A DNA stretch of 64,000 bases, from positions 8,526 through 72,525 of the forward strand of contig DAOLUH010000029.1 of assembly GCA_035420085.1 (NCBI GenBank), written 5' to 3'. Made by a program: the position numbers and the translations under genes. The notes under the pieces are model-generated. The model was not told the DNA's origin, did not search any database, and was given only the letters and a program-made list of their open reading frames with translations. Source of the DNA: DSWT01 sp035420085 (GTDB taxonomy: Bacteria; Chloroflexota; Anaerolineae; B4-G1; SLSP01). Numbering within the stretch: position 1 is the stretch's first letter; every line of letters begins with the position of its first letter. Of this stretch, positions 23,765-31,691 are shown piece after piece.

Positions 23765-24727
23765 TTAAAGCCGCTCCAGTGTGCGCACGACGAGTAGCGT
23801 CAGCCAGCGCGAAGGCGTGCGCTTTTGGCCGAAGTCCCAGCCCTTCCACGCGGTCCAGATCGATTCGGGCGTGAAGCGGCTGTCTGCATCGGCCTTGGTG
23901 ACGACCAGCGCCGCCATTTCCTGCACACCTGGGTCATCTCGCAGCCACGGAAAGCGCGTGAGGACATCCAGCACGTGCAGGATGTCGTACCAGATCAACG
24001 GCGCTTTGAGCTTGGCAAAATCCGTCCCCATCCCAAAGAGATAGGGACGGCGTTCTTTGCGCTGCGCCCACAACGACAGCGCTACCTCTGTCCCGGTGTG
24101 CGCTGCCGTCGAATCTCGCCACACGGGCAGTTCTGCCAGCAATTTGAGCATAAGCAAGTTGGCGTAAGGGCACGGATCGCTTGCCCGCCCCGGGCCGTGA
24201 AACTTGCCCATCTCCGGCGCGCCCGCGCAAGGCCAGCCGTTATCACGAAGCAAACCTGTCAGGTGTGCAAGCGCCGTCTGCACCCGCGTATCATCACCCA
24301 GGCCGAATTTGACCAGCGCATAAAGCACCAGTGGCGCATCGCACAGCGCCCAGTTCGCTTCATCCTGTCCACTGCCGCCGAAGTGCGTGGGGATGTTGAC
24401 CACGACCTGAAATGGCCCTTGCGCAGATTGATGCGCCAGCACGCGCTCAACAATGCCTTCAATGCCGGGATCGCCCACACGCAGCCCTACATCCGCGACA
24501 AACGCCAACTTGTGCAGCACATGGCTCGCGTCGTTGTGACGCTTCAACGGTGGACCAGGCCATGCGGACAGTTCCGCCAGCAATGCCTGGATTTGCGGAT
24601 GAGCGAGCATCGCTTGTCGCGCCATCACAACCAGCGGATCATCCTCCGGTTGGCGTAGCAGGTCCACTCGTGCGCGGTATGCCACCCACGGTTCACCTTC
24701 TAGAAGCCAATCCACAACATTCGTCAT
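23765..24727 (-). CDS. Alpha/alpha-toroid (prenyltransferase/squalene-cyclase-like) protein
   Basis: A 320-residue, Trp-rich helical protein. Recurring helix pairs with glycines and tryptophans suggest an (alpha/alpha)6 toroid of the terpenoid cyclase/prenyltransferase type: VDWLLEGEPWVAYRARVDLL, FGLGDDTRVQTALAHL and DNGWPCAG, where GW turns resemble QW motifs. I see no DxDD or DDxxD catalytic motif, so enzymatic cyclisation is doubtful. Similar proteins are annotated as hypothetical in Chloroflexota. The ATG at 24727 follows AGGAGAACTT. Function is unknown. Confidence 0.72.
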   Translation of the reverse strand: MTNVVDWLLEGEPWVAYRARVDLLRQPEDDPLVVMARQAMLAHPQIQALLAELSAWPGPPLKRHNDASHVLHKLAFVADVGLRVGDPGIEGIVERVLAHQSAQGPFQVVVNIPTHFGGSGQDEANWALCDAPLVLYALVKFGLGDDTRVQTALAHLTGLLRDNGWPCAGAPEMGKFHGPGRASDPCPYANLLMLKLLAELPVWRDSTAAHTGTEVALSLWAQRKERRPYLFGMGTDFAKLKAPLIWYDILHVLDVLTRFPWLRDDPGVQEMAALVVTKADADSRFTPESIWTAWKGWDFGQKRTPSRWLTLLVVRTLERL

Positions 24728-24821
24728 AAGTTCTCCTGTAAAAATAAACCACGGAACACACAAACTACACGAAATTAGAAAATGAAAATCTGTTTAATCC
24801 GCTCGATCTGCTGACCAATTC

Positions 24822-25640
24822 TTATCCTCGGTTGTCGTGAAACATCCGCAATGCCGCAGGTCGGCGTTCCAGGTGATAGGCGATGTACTGCTCCATCGCC
24901 TGCGCCAGCTCTTTGGCGGTGCGCTCCGGCAAGGCGAACTGCGTCACGTCATCGAAGCTACGACGCTGCAACGCCTGAAGCCACGAAAGCGCGCTCGGTG
25001 ACAACGGACGCACGGTATGCTCGCGGGTGTCGGACGCGAAACACTCGCAGCAAACCACGCCGCCGCGTTCCATGTCGAGGCCGTAGGGCCGCTGATCGTC
25101 GGCGCGGGGGCGCAGCGGCGTGTGACAGAGATCGTCGCCCCGCTCACCTACACACATCCCACATTCTGGACGGAAGCCCGCCAGCGCCAACACCTGCTGC
25201 TCGTACCAGCGCGTCAGTAACGCCGGGGCCGCGTCCCCATTCAGACGGGAAAAGACGTCATCCACCAAAATGTAAAGCTGCGGATCGGTCTCGCCCTCGA
25301 ACAAGCGGATCGCCAACTCGGCGACATAGCGCGCATACGTGCCCAGACGAAAGTCTTCCTGCAGACGCGAGCGAACCTGCACGGCTTCCGCCTGGCTGAC
25401 GATGTCCCACGATCCCGTGACCCGCGAGACCAAAACCTGCGTCTTCGCAAAAAGCTCCAGGTGCCCGGCCTTGCGGGAGCGCGGCTTGCGGATGCCCTTC
25501 GCCAGCAGGTCCACGCTGCCCTCGGCAGTGAGCAGTTTCACGACGCGGTCAGCCTCGCCGTGGTCACGTCGACTGAGAACAATACCTTCCAGACGATAGA
25601 GCTTACCTGAGCGCGCCACGCTTTGTACCTCAAAGGCCAA
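24822..25640 (-). CDS. recO: DNA repair protein RecO
   Basis: RecFOR-pathway mediator that loads RecA and anneals ssDNA. The 272-residue protein has the N-terminal OB fold (YRLEGIVLSRRDHGEADRVVKLLTAEGSVDLLAKGIRKPRSR, about 15-60), a helical centre, and a zinc-ribbon-like segment with CGMC and CCEC cysteine pairs. The start at 25640 overlaps the stop of the upstream membrane-protein gene by 11 bp. AGGCAA-type weak ribosome binding suggests translational coupling. Identity is firm. Confidence 0.95.
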   Translation of the reverse strand: MAFEVQSVARSGKLYRLEGIVLSRRDHGEADRVVKLLTAEGSVDLLAKGIRKPRSRKAGHLELFAKTQVLVSRVTGSWDIVSQAEAVQVRSRLQEDFRLGTYARYVAELAIRLFEGETDPQLYILVDDVFSRLNGDAAPALLTRWYEQQVLALAGFRPECGMCVGERGDDLCHTPLRPRADDQRPYGLDMERGGVVCCECFASDTREHTVRPLSPSALSWLQALQRRSFDDVTQFALPERTAKELAQAMEQYIAYHLERRPAALRMFHDNRG

Positions 25641-26133
25641 TCCGCGCGGCTTTGGTCAGCGCTTCGCCCAGGCCAACCACAAACTGCGGCTCAAGCCAGT
25701 CCGTCAGCGGTTCGGGAGCGGCATCCGGCACTATCGCCACCAGCCGCGAAAGCGTGTACGTCTGTTCGTCCGTGTCCTCGAAGGTGCGCGGCTCGGGGCG
25801 AAACCCGGCGATGGCCTCCAAAGGCGCGTGCCACGCCAGCCGCTGGCCGAAGAAAAGCCACCGGCGCGTGCGCGAAACGCTGCCGCCATCCAGTGTGCGC
25901 TCCAACTCGCCGCGCTCAGCGAGCGGCGTCGTCAGCGCCAGAAATGCGCCAACAATGAACACCAGCGCCATCAAGATGCCCGCCAGCGTCCAGCGCAGTG
26001 GACTGGGCGTCACGACGAGTAGCGCGGCAGCGCACATCCCGCCAATGAACAGGCCCAGTTCAATCCACAACAACGAGGTTTTGACTTCCCACACCACGCG
26101 GTTGTGGGCTTCTTCCACGATCGTCGCTTTCAT
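25630..26133 (-). CDS. Two-TM membrane protein of unknown function upstream of recO
   Basis: 167 residues. A short cytoplasmic N-terminus precedes two transmembrane helices (LLWIELGLFIGGMCAAALLVV and WTLAGILMALVFIVGAFLAL). A C-terminal domain with TRRWLFFGQRLAWHAPLEAIAGF follows, a pattern seen in bacterial PH-like membrane-associated domains. The ATG at 26133 has AAGGAG upstream; the longer frame to 26295 does not. It overlaps recO. Function is unknown; the recO linkage may be only transcriptional. Confidence 0.75.
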   Translation of the reverse strand: MKATIVEEAHNRVVWEVKTSLLWIELGLFIGGMCAAALLVVTPSPLRWTLAGILMALVFIVGAFLALTTPLAERGELERTLDGGSVSRTRRWLFFGQRLAWHAPLEAIAGFRPEPRTFEDTDEQTYTLSRLVAIVPDAAPEPLTDWLEPQFVVGLGEALTKAARIGL

Positions 26134-26315
26134 CGTCTCCTTTCCACACTCGCCGGAGGTCGCAAGCATCAAAGATACAGTATACCGCAGATGAAGAAGT
26201 GAGCAATCAGTTGGCGCTGCGGCTTGCGCCATCATGATGCGCGGATATACGGCTTCACGTGCTTTTTCGCTGGAAATGGTGTAGAATAGATACAAGCAAG
26301 TGAAGGAGAAAAACT

Positions 26316-26618
26316 ATGCTGACCAAGGAGAACATCATCCATAAACTCCGCGAACAGCGAACTTATTTAGCCGATCACTACGGCGTCAAGAATATTGGAC
26401 TTTTCGGCTCATACGCTCAAGAGCAATCTACCCAGGCGAGTGATATAGATCTGCTCATCGAGTTCGACCGTCCGATTGGCCTGCGCTTCGTCGAGTTAGG
26501 CGAATATTTGGAGCAATTGTTTGACCGGCCTGTGGATATACTCACCCCTGCCGGTATGCAAAACATCCACATTGACTATATTGCTCAGAACATTCGTGAG
26601 AGTATCATCTATGTCTAA
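26316..26618 (+). CDS. MNT-type nucleotidyltransferase (MntA-like antitoxin)
   Basis: A 100-residue minimal nucleotidyltransferase. Its active-site motif is GLFGSYAQEQSTQASDIDLL (GS-x(n)-DxD), followed by IEFDRPIGLRFVELGEYLEQ and VDILTP. In the MNT/HepT toxin-antitoxin system this partner adenylylates the HepT RNase to silence it. AAGGAG precedes the ATG. Its last eight bases overlap the hepT start. The promoter is not clear (a TAGAAT -10 at 26282 is plausible). Confidence 0.92.
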   Translation: MLTKENIIHKLREQRTYLADHYGVKNIGLFGSYAQEQSTQASDIDLLIEFDRPIGLRFVELGEYLEQLFDRPVDILTPAGMQNIHIDYIAQNIRESIIYV

Positions 26619-26958
26619 ACGTAGCGACAAAGAACTCTTGCAAGATATTTCTGAAGCGTCGAAACGCATCCAAACTTATATCTCTGGCATAACATATACT
26701 ACATTCCTCGACGACAAAAAGACACAAGACGCCGTTATCCGCAATTTAGAGATCATCGGAGAAGCCACCAAAAACTTGTCCACAAACTTACGCAGCACAT
26801 ATAGCACTATACCCTGGAGGAGTATTGCCAGAATGCGAGATCGTTTGATTCACGGTTATTTCGGCGTAAATGTGGATATCGTATGGGACATCATCACCGC
26901 TGAGCTAGGTGAGTTGACAAAGCAAATAGCAGAAATGAGCAACGAAGGCGAGAAGTAA
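26611..26958 (+). CDS. HepT-like toxin RNase (DUF86)
   Basis: 115 residues of a HEPN-fold RNase. The catalytic Rx4-6H motif is R76-DRLI-H81 followed by GYFG, and NLEIIGEATKNLS is the other conserved helix. It is translated from the ATG at 26611, which overlaps the mntA-like stop. The arrangement and overlap match MNT-HepT type VII toxin-antitoxin loci. All key residues are present, so the module looks functional. Confidence 0.92.
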   Translation: MSKRSDKELLQDISEASKRIQTYISGITYTTFLDDKKTQDAVIRNLEIIGEATKNLSTNLRSTYSTIPWRSIARMRDRLIHGYFGVNVDIVWDIITAELGELTKQIAEMSNEGEK

Positions 26959-27022
26959 TCCAAAGCATTACTCATTCACCGACAGGATACATTTTACATT
27001 ATTAGTTTAAGGAGATTACGCT

Positions 27023-28270
27023 ATGCAAACACTCAAAGTCGGAATCGTTGGAGCAGGATTTGTGGCGAATTTCCACGCGCGGGCGATCAGACAAGTGCGC
27101 TCTATGGAAATCGCCGGGATTACGGCGCTGAAGGGCGCGGAGGCGCTCTCGGCGACGGTGCAGAAGCACGGTCTGGGCGCGGGAACGGTCTACCCCAATG
27201 TGGCGGAAATGGCGAAGCACGTGGACGCTATTGCCGTCTACATTCCCAACTTCGCGCGCGTGGAGACGGTCGAGCAAATCGTGGATGCAGTGAAGAAGGG
27301 CGCTAATCTCAAGGGCGTCATCTGCGAGAAGCCGCTGGGGCGCAATGTAAAAGAAGCGCGCCGGCTCGTCGAATTGGCCGACGAGGTCGGGCTGAAGACC
27401 GCTTACTTTGAGAACCAAATTTTTATGAAGCCTATCCAGGCGCAGTTGCAACAACTCGCCCCGCTACAAGAGAAAATGGGGCCGCTCGCGCTGACCCGCT
27501 CCGCCGAAGAGCACGGCGGGCCGCACGAGGGCTGGTTCTGGAACCCAACCTTGCAAGGCGGCGGCGTGCTGTGCGATATGGGTTGTCATAGCATCGCCGT
27601 GGGATGGTACGCGCTTACGCCGTTGGGAAAATCGCCGACGTTCCTGGAGCCGGTGTCCATCAACGCGGAAACGGCGCTGCTCAAGTGGGGCTTGCCGCAA
27701 TGGCGCGAGAAATTGCTGCGCGAGCGCGGCGTGGACTACACCAAGACGCCCGCCGAGGACTTCACCACCGGCATGGTCACATTCCGCAACCCGGAGACGG
27801 GCCAGCACGTCAAGGCGCAGTTCACCGATTCGTGGATGTTCGAGAAGCAAGGGCTGCGGCTCTTTATGGACGGTATGGGACCGGGGTATGCCTTTGAGGT
27901 GAACACGCTGGCATCGTCGCTGCAGATCTTCATCGGTGACGTGGCGGCGGAGGCTGTCGCCAACGCAGAACTGGCGCTAGAAAAGGCCACCGCCTCGCGC
28001 GGCCTGCTCGCCGTCCAGCACAACGAGGCCGACCTCTACGGCTACACCGACGAGAACGAGGACGCCGCCGCCGCATTCCTGACGGGTCGGGATGGCTTCC
28101 TGCCGTGGAGCTATGGGCTGGAGATCACCAAACTGGTGATGGCCGGCTATATGTCCGCCGAGCGCAAGCAAACCATTGATTTGACCGATCCTGGCATCCA
28201 GAAAGAACTCGAAACCTACGTGCCCCTCATCCAACAGGGCAAGGGCGCGGAAGTTCTGCACGTCCTGTAA
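27023..28270 (+). CDS. Gfo/Idh/MocA-family oxidoreductase
   Basis: An NAD(P)-dependent sugar or polyol dehydrogenase-like protein of 415 residues. The Rossmann motif is VGIVGAGFVANFHARAI (residues 5-21), the family motif is ICEKPLGRN (about 107), and the catalytic region holds GVLCDMGCHSIAVGWY. TAAGGAGATTACG precedes the ATG. The C-terminal domain is long for the family. Members include glucose-fructose oxidoreductase, inositol dehydrogenases and some xylose dehydrogenases. Given the xylose genes nearby it could supply the missing xylose dehydrogenase step, but distance and sequence do not prove it. Confidence 0.88.
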   Translation: MQTLKVGIVGAGFVANFHARAIRQVRSMEIAGITALKGAEALSATVQKHGLGAGTVYPNVAEMAKHVDAIAVYIPNFARVETVEQIVDAVKKGANLKGVICEKPLGRNVKEARRLVELADEVGLKTAYFENQIFMKPIQAQLQQLAPLQEKMGPLALTRSAEEHGGPHEGWFWNPTLQGGGVLCDMGCHSIAVGWYALTPLGKSPTFLEPVSINAETALLKWGLPQWREKLLRERGVDYTKTPAEDFTTGMVTFRNPETGQHVKAQFTDSWMFEKQGLRLFMDGMGPGYAFEVNTLASSLQIFIGDVAAEAVANAELALEKATASRGLLAVQHNEADLYGYTDENEDAAAAFLTGRDGFLPWSYGLEITKLVMAGYMSAERKQTIDLTDPGIQKELETYVPLIQQGKGAEVLHVL

Positions 28271-28373
28271 CGCGCAAGTCACGCGCTTCTTTTTGGACAG
28301 GATTTTCAGGATAGGAAATGGGTAAAGTGTAGGCCCGGCGATTCGCTTGACGCCCCAGAAGTAAGGAGATGTG

Positions 28374-29744
28374 ATGGAAATCGGGACGATCCAAAAAACC
28401 ATCAAGCTTTTCAAAGAAGCGTTGGAAGGGTTGCACGCCGATATTCCGCTGCTCAAACTTGAGGGCCTGGCGTTTATGGTTCACAAGGCCATGAACGTGC
28501 AGGCCCGTTACTTTCACACCCCGGAGCACATTTTCTCCCTATCCGATGCGTCCACGCCCATTCAAGCACTCGCCGCCTTGTATCACGACATCGTCTATTA
28601 TCAGGTGGACGCGGGCTTCACGCCGGAAATCGAGGCGCTCATCATCCCTTATCTGCGCGAAGAAAAAGGGCAGTTGACTTTAGTGAAACACGTTGATCCC
28701 GCCGACGCCGCCTTTGCGCGCGCCGCGGAGGTTTTCGCCTTCCAACCAGGGCAACGATTACCGCTCAACGGGCAGAACGAATTCCTCAGCGCATTGACGA
28801 TGAACATCAGCCTTGATGAGATCGTCAGCGCCAAAGACTTGCTCAAGGCAACAGCGTGTATCGAGGCCACCATCCCCTTCCGCGGCATCAACGCGCAGGG
28901 CGAAAGCCCCGCCGACGTGCTGGAACACCGTCTTGCCGCGATTAACGCGCGCCATAGTTTAGGGATGGAGCAGGAAGAGATCGCGCAGGCGATTGAAATG
29001 GCCGTCACCCTCTCCAACCGCGACGTCGCCAGTTTCGCCGAACAAGATACGGCGCTCTTCTTGGATGGAACCTGGAAACTGCTCCCCGAAATGAATCCCT
29101 CCTTAAGGCTCAAGGGCATCTACTCAATCCGCAACTATCGCCAGGCGCTGCAAAAAATGGCCGGGTTTTTGAACTTTCTCAATCCTGATGTGATCTTCAA
29201 CCGCTACCGGAACGTGCCGACCGCAGAAGAATACGCCGAGATGGTCCGCCTGGCCTATCAAAATGTCTACACAGCACGCGATTACCTGACCATCAAACTA
29301 CTCACTGCCGCCATCCTCGAAGCGTTGGCCGAACTGACCGGCGGCGACGCGCCGATGGCGCTCTTTATGGGCGACATCGAGATTGACGGCAAAGACTACG
29401 TGCGCCTGGACGATTTTCTGCCCTCACCGCCGCCACATTATCCACAAGAGGAAGCTTCACCGATCTTCCGCTTGTTGCGATATGGCCGCGCCGGCGCTTC
29501 AAGCTTCGATATGAGCAATTCGCCCTTAGCATTCTTCATCTATCAACAACTGGGAATGGAAAATTGCAAACAGCTCCTACAAGATGCCGCCGCGCTTTTT
29601 TCTGGACAGTTAGCGCCGCAAACCTTCCTGGACCAACTCCCCACGGAGATCATTGTCCCCATTGTCACTGCGTGTGCGGTGATGGCAACCACGCGCAGCA
29701 CAGCCCTGCGCCAATATCTAGCGCACAAAATGCCCGCGACCTGA
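28374..29744 (+). CDS. HD-like domain protein with uncharacterised C-terminal region
   Basis: 456 residues. The N-terminal 110 residues carry an HD-hydrolase-like pattern, NVQARYFHTPEHIFSLSDA then ALAALYHDIVYY, which resembles predicted metal-dependent HD phosphohydrolases (RxYHxxxH...HDxxY). Residues 110-456 are helical and I do not recognise them; FLNPDVIFNRYRNVPTAEEYAEM and a Pro-rich DDFLPSPPPHYP loop are notable. The ATG at 28374 follows AAGGAGATGTG. It is alone between the Gfo gene and the DUF11 gene. The nucleotide or phosphate substrate is unknown. Confidence 0.7.
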   Translation: MEIGTIQKTIKLFKEALEGLHADIPLLKLEGLAFMVHKAMNVQARYFHTPEHIFSLSDASTPIQALAALYHDIVYYQVDAGFTPEIEALIIPYLREEKGQLTLVKHVDPADAAFARAAEVFAFQPGQRLPLNGQNEFLSALTMNISLDEIVSAKDLLKATACIEATIPFRGINAQGESPADVLEHRLAAINARHSLGMEQEEIAQAIEMAVTLSNRDVASFAEQDTALFLDGTWKLLPEMNPSLRLKGIYSIRNYRQALQKMAGFLNFLNPDVIFNRYRNVPTAEEYAEMVRLAYQNVYTARDYLTIKLLTAAILEALAELTGGDAPMALFMGDIEIDGKDYVRLDDFLPSPPPHYPQEEASPIFRLLRYGRAGASSFDMSNSPLAFFIYQQLGMENCKQLLQDAAALFSGQLAPQTFLDQLPTEIIVPIVTACAVMATTRSTALRQYLAHKMPAT

Positions 29745-29869
29745 ATCAGTCAGCGGACATACAGAATCGGGGCAGGACAAACGCTGCTCCCTGTCCCCCC
29801 TATCTCTATGTCCCATTCCTGAGGAGACGCCGGTGCTGCCGCACTCCATGCCAGCACGAAAATGACTAT

Positions 29870-29930
29870 CTGACTAAGGACTATCAGACTATTCGCGAAG
29901 ACTATTCTCGAAGACTATTCTCGAAGGAGG
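29870..29930. repeat. Short direct repeats upstream of the DUF11 gene
   Basis: GACTAT-based units at about 7-bp spacing are followed by two perfect copies of GAAGACTATTCTC. The second copy runs into the AAGGAGG ribosome site of the DUF11 gene. Confidence 0.75.
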
Positions 29931-29935
29931 TTACG

Positions 29936-31210
29936 ATGTCAACCGAAAATCAAAGCCGTACACGTTCTACTACGAAATGGACCGCTTTTTTCAGCTTTGC
30001 CCTTGTCGGGATGTTGTTTGTGATTGGGATGAGCTTGCCGCAAACATCTGAAGCCAGCGTCGTCACGCTCAAGCCGTTAATGTTTATCAGCCCTATCGGC
30101 AACCCGGTGCTCTCGATTGCCAAAACTGTAGATAACGGTACGCCGCAACCGGGCGACATCGTGAATTACACGCTCAGCTACGCCAACACTGCGCTCGGTT
30201 CGCAAGCTTTCAACGTGCGGGTGTACGACTTTTTGCCAGCCGGCGTGCAATACCTCTCTGCATCGCCAGCGCCCGCGTCTGAGTCCGGCGGCACGCTACT
30301 GTTTACTGCGCCCTCGGTTGGACCGGATACAGCGCCCCTCAACATCACGGTGCAAGTGCGTGTGCTCTCCGGCCATGCTACTCTGCTCAACCAGGCGCTT
30401 GTCACCGCCGATGGCGTCACCCCTACGACAGATTCGTTGTTGATCACGACCACGCCAGGGGCCGATCATCTGCGGCTAACCAAGGATGGCGATGCGGCTA
30501 CACTGATCGGCGAAGAGCTTGAATATACATTGTCCTGCGAGAACGTCGGCCCCGTGACCTACAACAACATCGAAGTGCTCGACGTACTGCCCGCTGGCGT
30601 GACTATAGTGAGCGCTACCCAACCGCCAGCATTGACCATGCCGCCGCTGCTCAAATGGGCAGTGGGGACTTTGGCGCCGGGGGCGCGCTGGAGCGTTACC
30701 CTCATGACGACAGCGCCATCAGACGTGGGAATTATCACAAACACAGCCCTTTTGCAAGCGCCGACGCATGTCTCCTTGCAGGCGCTATGGGCTACGCAGA
30801 TCATCAGCGAGGGCGTCATTCTGAAAGTAGATAAGGTCGGCAGCGCGGAAGAAGTCTATCCCGGCGATCCACTTATCTACACATTGACGTACCGGAACAA
30901 GGGCACCGCCCCGGCCACCGACGTCGTCATCACCGACACTTTGCCCACAGGCATCGTCGCCAGCAACGCCACACCCGCGCCGACCTCCACCAACGGACAA
31001 CAGTGGGTATGGACAATCCCCGCGCTCGATGTGAGCGCCACGGGCAACATCGTCATCACCACGACGGTTGAAATAACCACGCAAGGCACATTGCACAACT
31101 ACGTCGCCATCAGCGCACCGGGAGCCTGGGGCGACACTGACGATTTCTACACGTTGATTAAGTGGCGCACGATTTACTTACCGCTGGTGCTGCGGGCGTA
31201 CAAACCCTGA
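29936..31210 (+). CDS. Secreted three-DUF11-domain surface protein
   Basis: 424 residues. An N-terminal signal peptide (basic RSTTKW, then AFFSFALVGMLFVIGMSL) is followed by three DUF11-type beta-sandwich repeats. Each repeat has the pattern [IV]xK-x(n)-PGDxxxYTLxYxNxG...VxDxLPxG: about residues 60-170, 180-290 and 300-410. The protein ends in IYLPLVLRAYKP. That tail is common at the end of exported Chloroflexota proteins. The start is set at 29936, where AAGGAGGTTACG precedes the ATG; the frame is open further 5' but overlaps the HD-like gene. Probably a cell-surface or adhesive structural protein. Confidence 0.88.
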   Translation: MSTENQSRTRSTTKWTAFFSFALVGMLFVIGMSLPQTSEASVVTLKPLMFISPIGNPVLSIAKTVDNGTPQPGDIVNYTLSYANTALGSQAFNVRVYDFLPAGVQYLSASPAPASESGGTLLFTAPSVGPDTAPLNITVQVRVLSGHATLLNQALVTADGVTPTTDSLLITTTPGADHLRLTKDGDAATLIGEELEYTLSCENVGPVTYNNIEVLDVLPAGVTIVSATQPPALTMPPLLKWAVGTLAPGARWSVTLMTTAPSDVGIITNTALLQAPTHVSLQALWATQIISEGVILKVDKVGSAEEVYPGDPLIYTLTYRNKGTAPATDVVITDTLPTGIVASNATPAPTSTNGQQWVWTIPALDVSATGNIVITTTVEITTQGTLHNYVAISAPGAWGDTDDFYTLIKWRTIYLPLVLRAYKP

Positions 31211-31271
31211 CCGTAAGCTATTGCCAAGAAACTTGACGGGTATCGCATAGCGATGCAGGATGCGCTGAGGT

Positions 31272-31309
31272 AGCAGAGAGACAGAAATGCCGTTCTCTCT
31301 GCTATTTTT
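31272..31309 (+). terminator. Intrinsic terminator after the DUF11 gene
   Basis: AGCAGAGAGA (31272-31281) pairs with TCTCTCTGCT (31294-31303), followed by ATTTTT. A textbook rho-independent terminator. Confidence 0.85.
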
Positions 31310-31379
31310 GTGTGCACTGTGATAGCTCCACCGCCCACATACGCCCGTGCGACATAGGAAAATCCTCCAAAGAAATCTA

Positions 31380-31408
31380 TTGACACTACGACAAAACTAT
31401 GCTATATT
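31380..31408 (+). promoter_or_regulatory. Predicted sigma70 promoter of xylFGH
   Basis: TTGACA (31380-31385), a 17-bp spacer, and TATATT (31403-31408). It is near-consensus, with an operator-like repeat just downstream and a leader of about 280 bases before xylF. Confidence 0.8.
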
Positions 31409-31426
31409 GTAAACGAATTCGATAAC

Positions 31427-31458
31427 GTTACCGGTAACAATACCGGTACTCTTACCGA
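31427..31458 (+). promoter_or_regulatory. Operator-like repeats with exact 12-bp phasing
   Basis: A perfect 12-bp palindrome GTTACCGGTAAC lies at 31427-31438, then TACCGGTA (31441-31448) and TTACCG (31452-31457). The half-site (T/A)TACCG starts at 31428, 31440 and 31452, so it repeats every 12 bp immediately downstream of the promoter. Probably a repressor or activator array controlling xylose uptake. The regulator is not identified in the window. Confidence 0.7.
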
Positions 31459-31691
31459 AACAAATCCGCCTGATCAAACATAATCAATGGTTCAGATACA
31501 CCAGACATTCAAGACGCTACCAAGAGCTATGCGCTTCAGTCTTTGGCCATGCAACGTGGTGAATGACTAAAACCCTGAATCCAGGAAGGAGGACAAAATA
31601 CAGACAGATTGACGATATTCCCTATATTCATTTTCGCTATCCCAAAAGAAATTCACAATCTAGTTAAGTTTAATCTCAGGAGGAACAAGAA
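31459..31691 (+). other. Long untranslated leader of xylF
   Basis: Bases from the operator to the xylF start hold no gene that I can support. CAGGAGGAAC (about 31678) is the xylF ribosome site. There is an extra GGAAGGAGGACAA at about 31582 that precedes no convincing reading frame. No riboswitch class was recognised. Confidence 0.5.

Noticed and set aside
27023..28270. Firm assignment as xylose dehydrogenase
   Set aside because: Family motifs show only Gfo/Idh/MocA membership. It is not clustered with the pentose genes.
29564..29935. 5' extension of the DUF11 gene overlapping the HD-like gene
   Set aside because: AAGGAGG lies right before the ATG at 29936, followed by a proper signal peptide; the extension is out-of-frame sequence of the HD-like gene.
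31582..31691. A small gene after the extra GGAAGGAGGACAA in the xylF leader
   Set aside because: No start codon at proper distance opens a frame of useful length.
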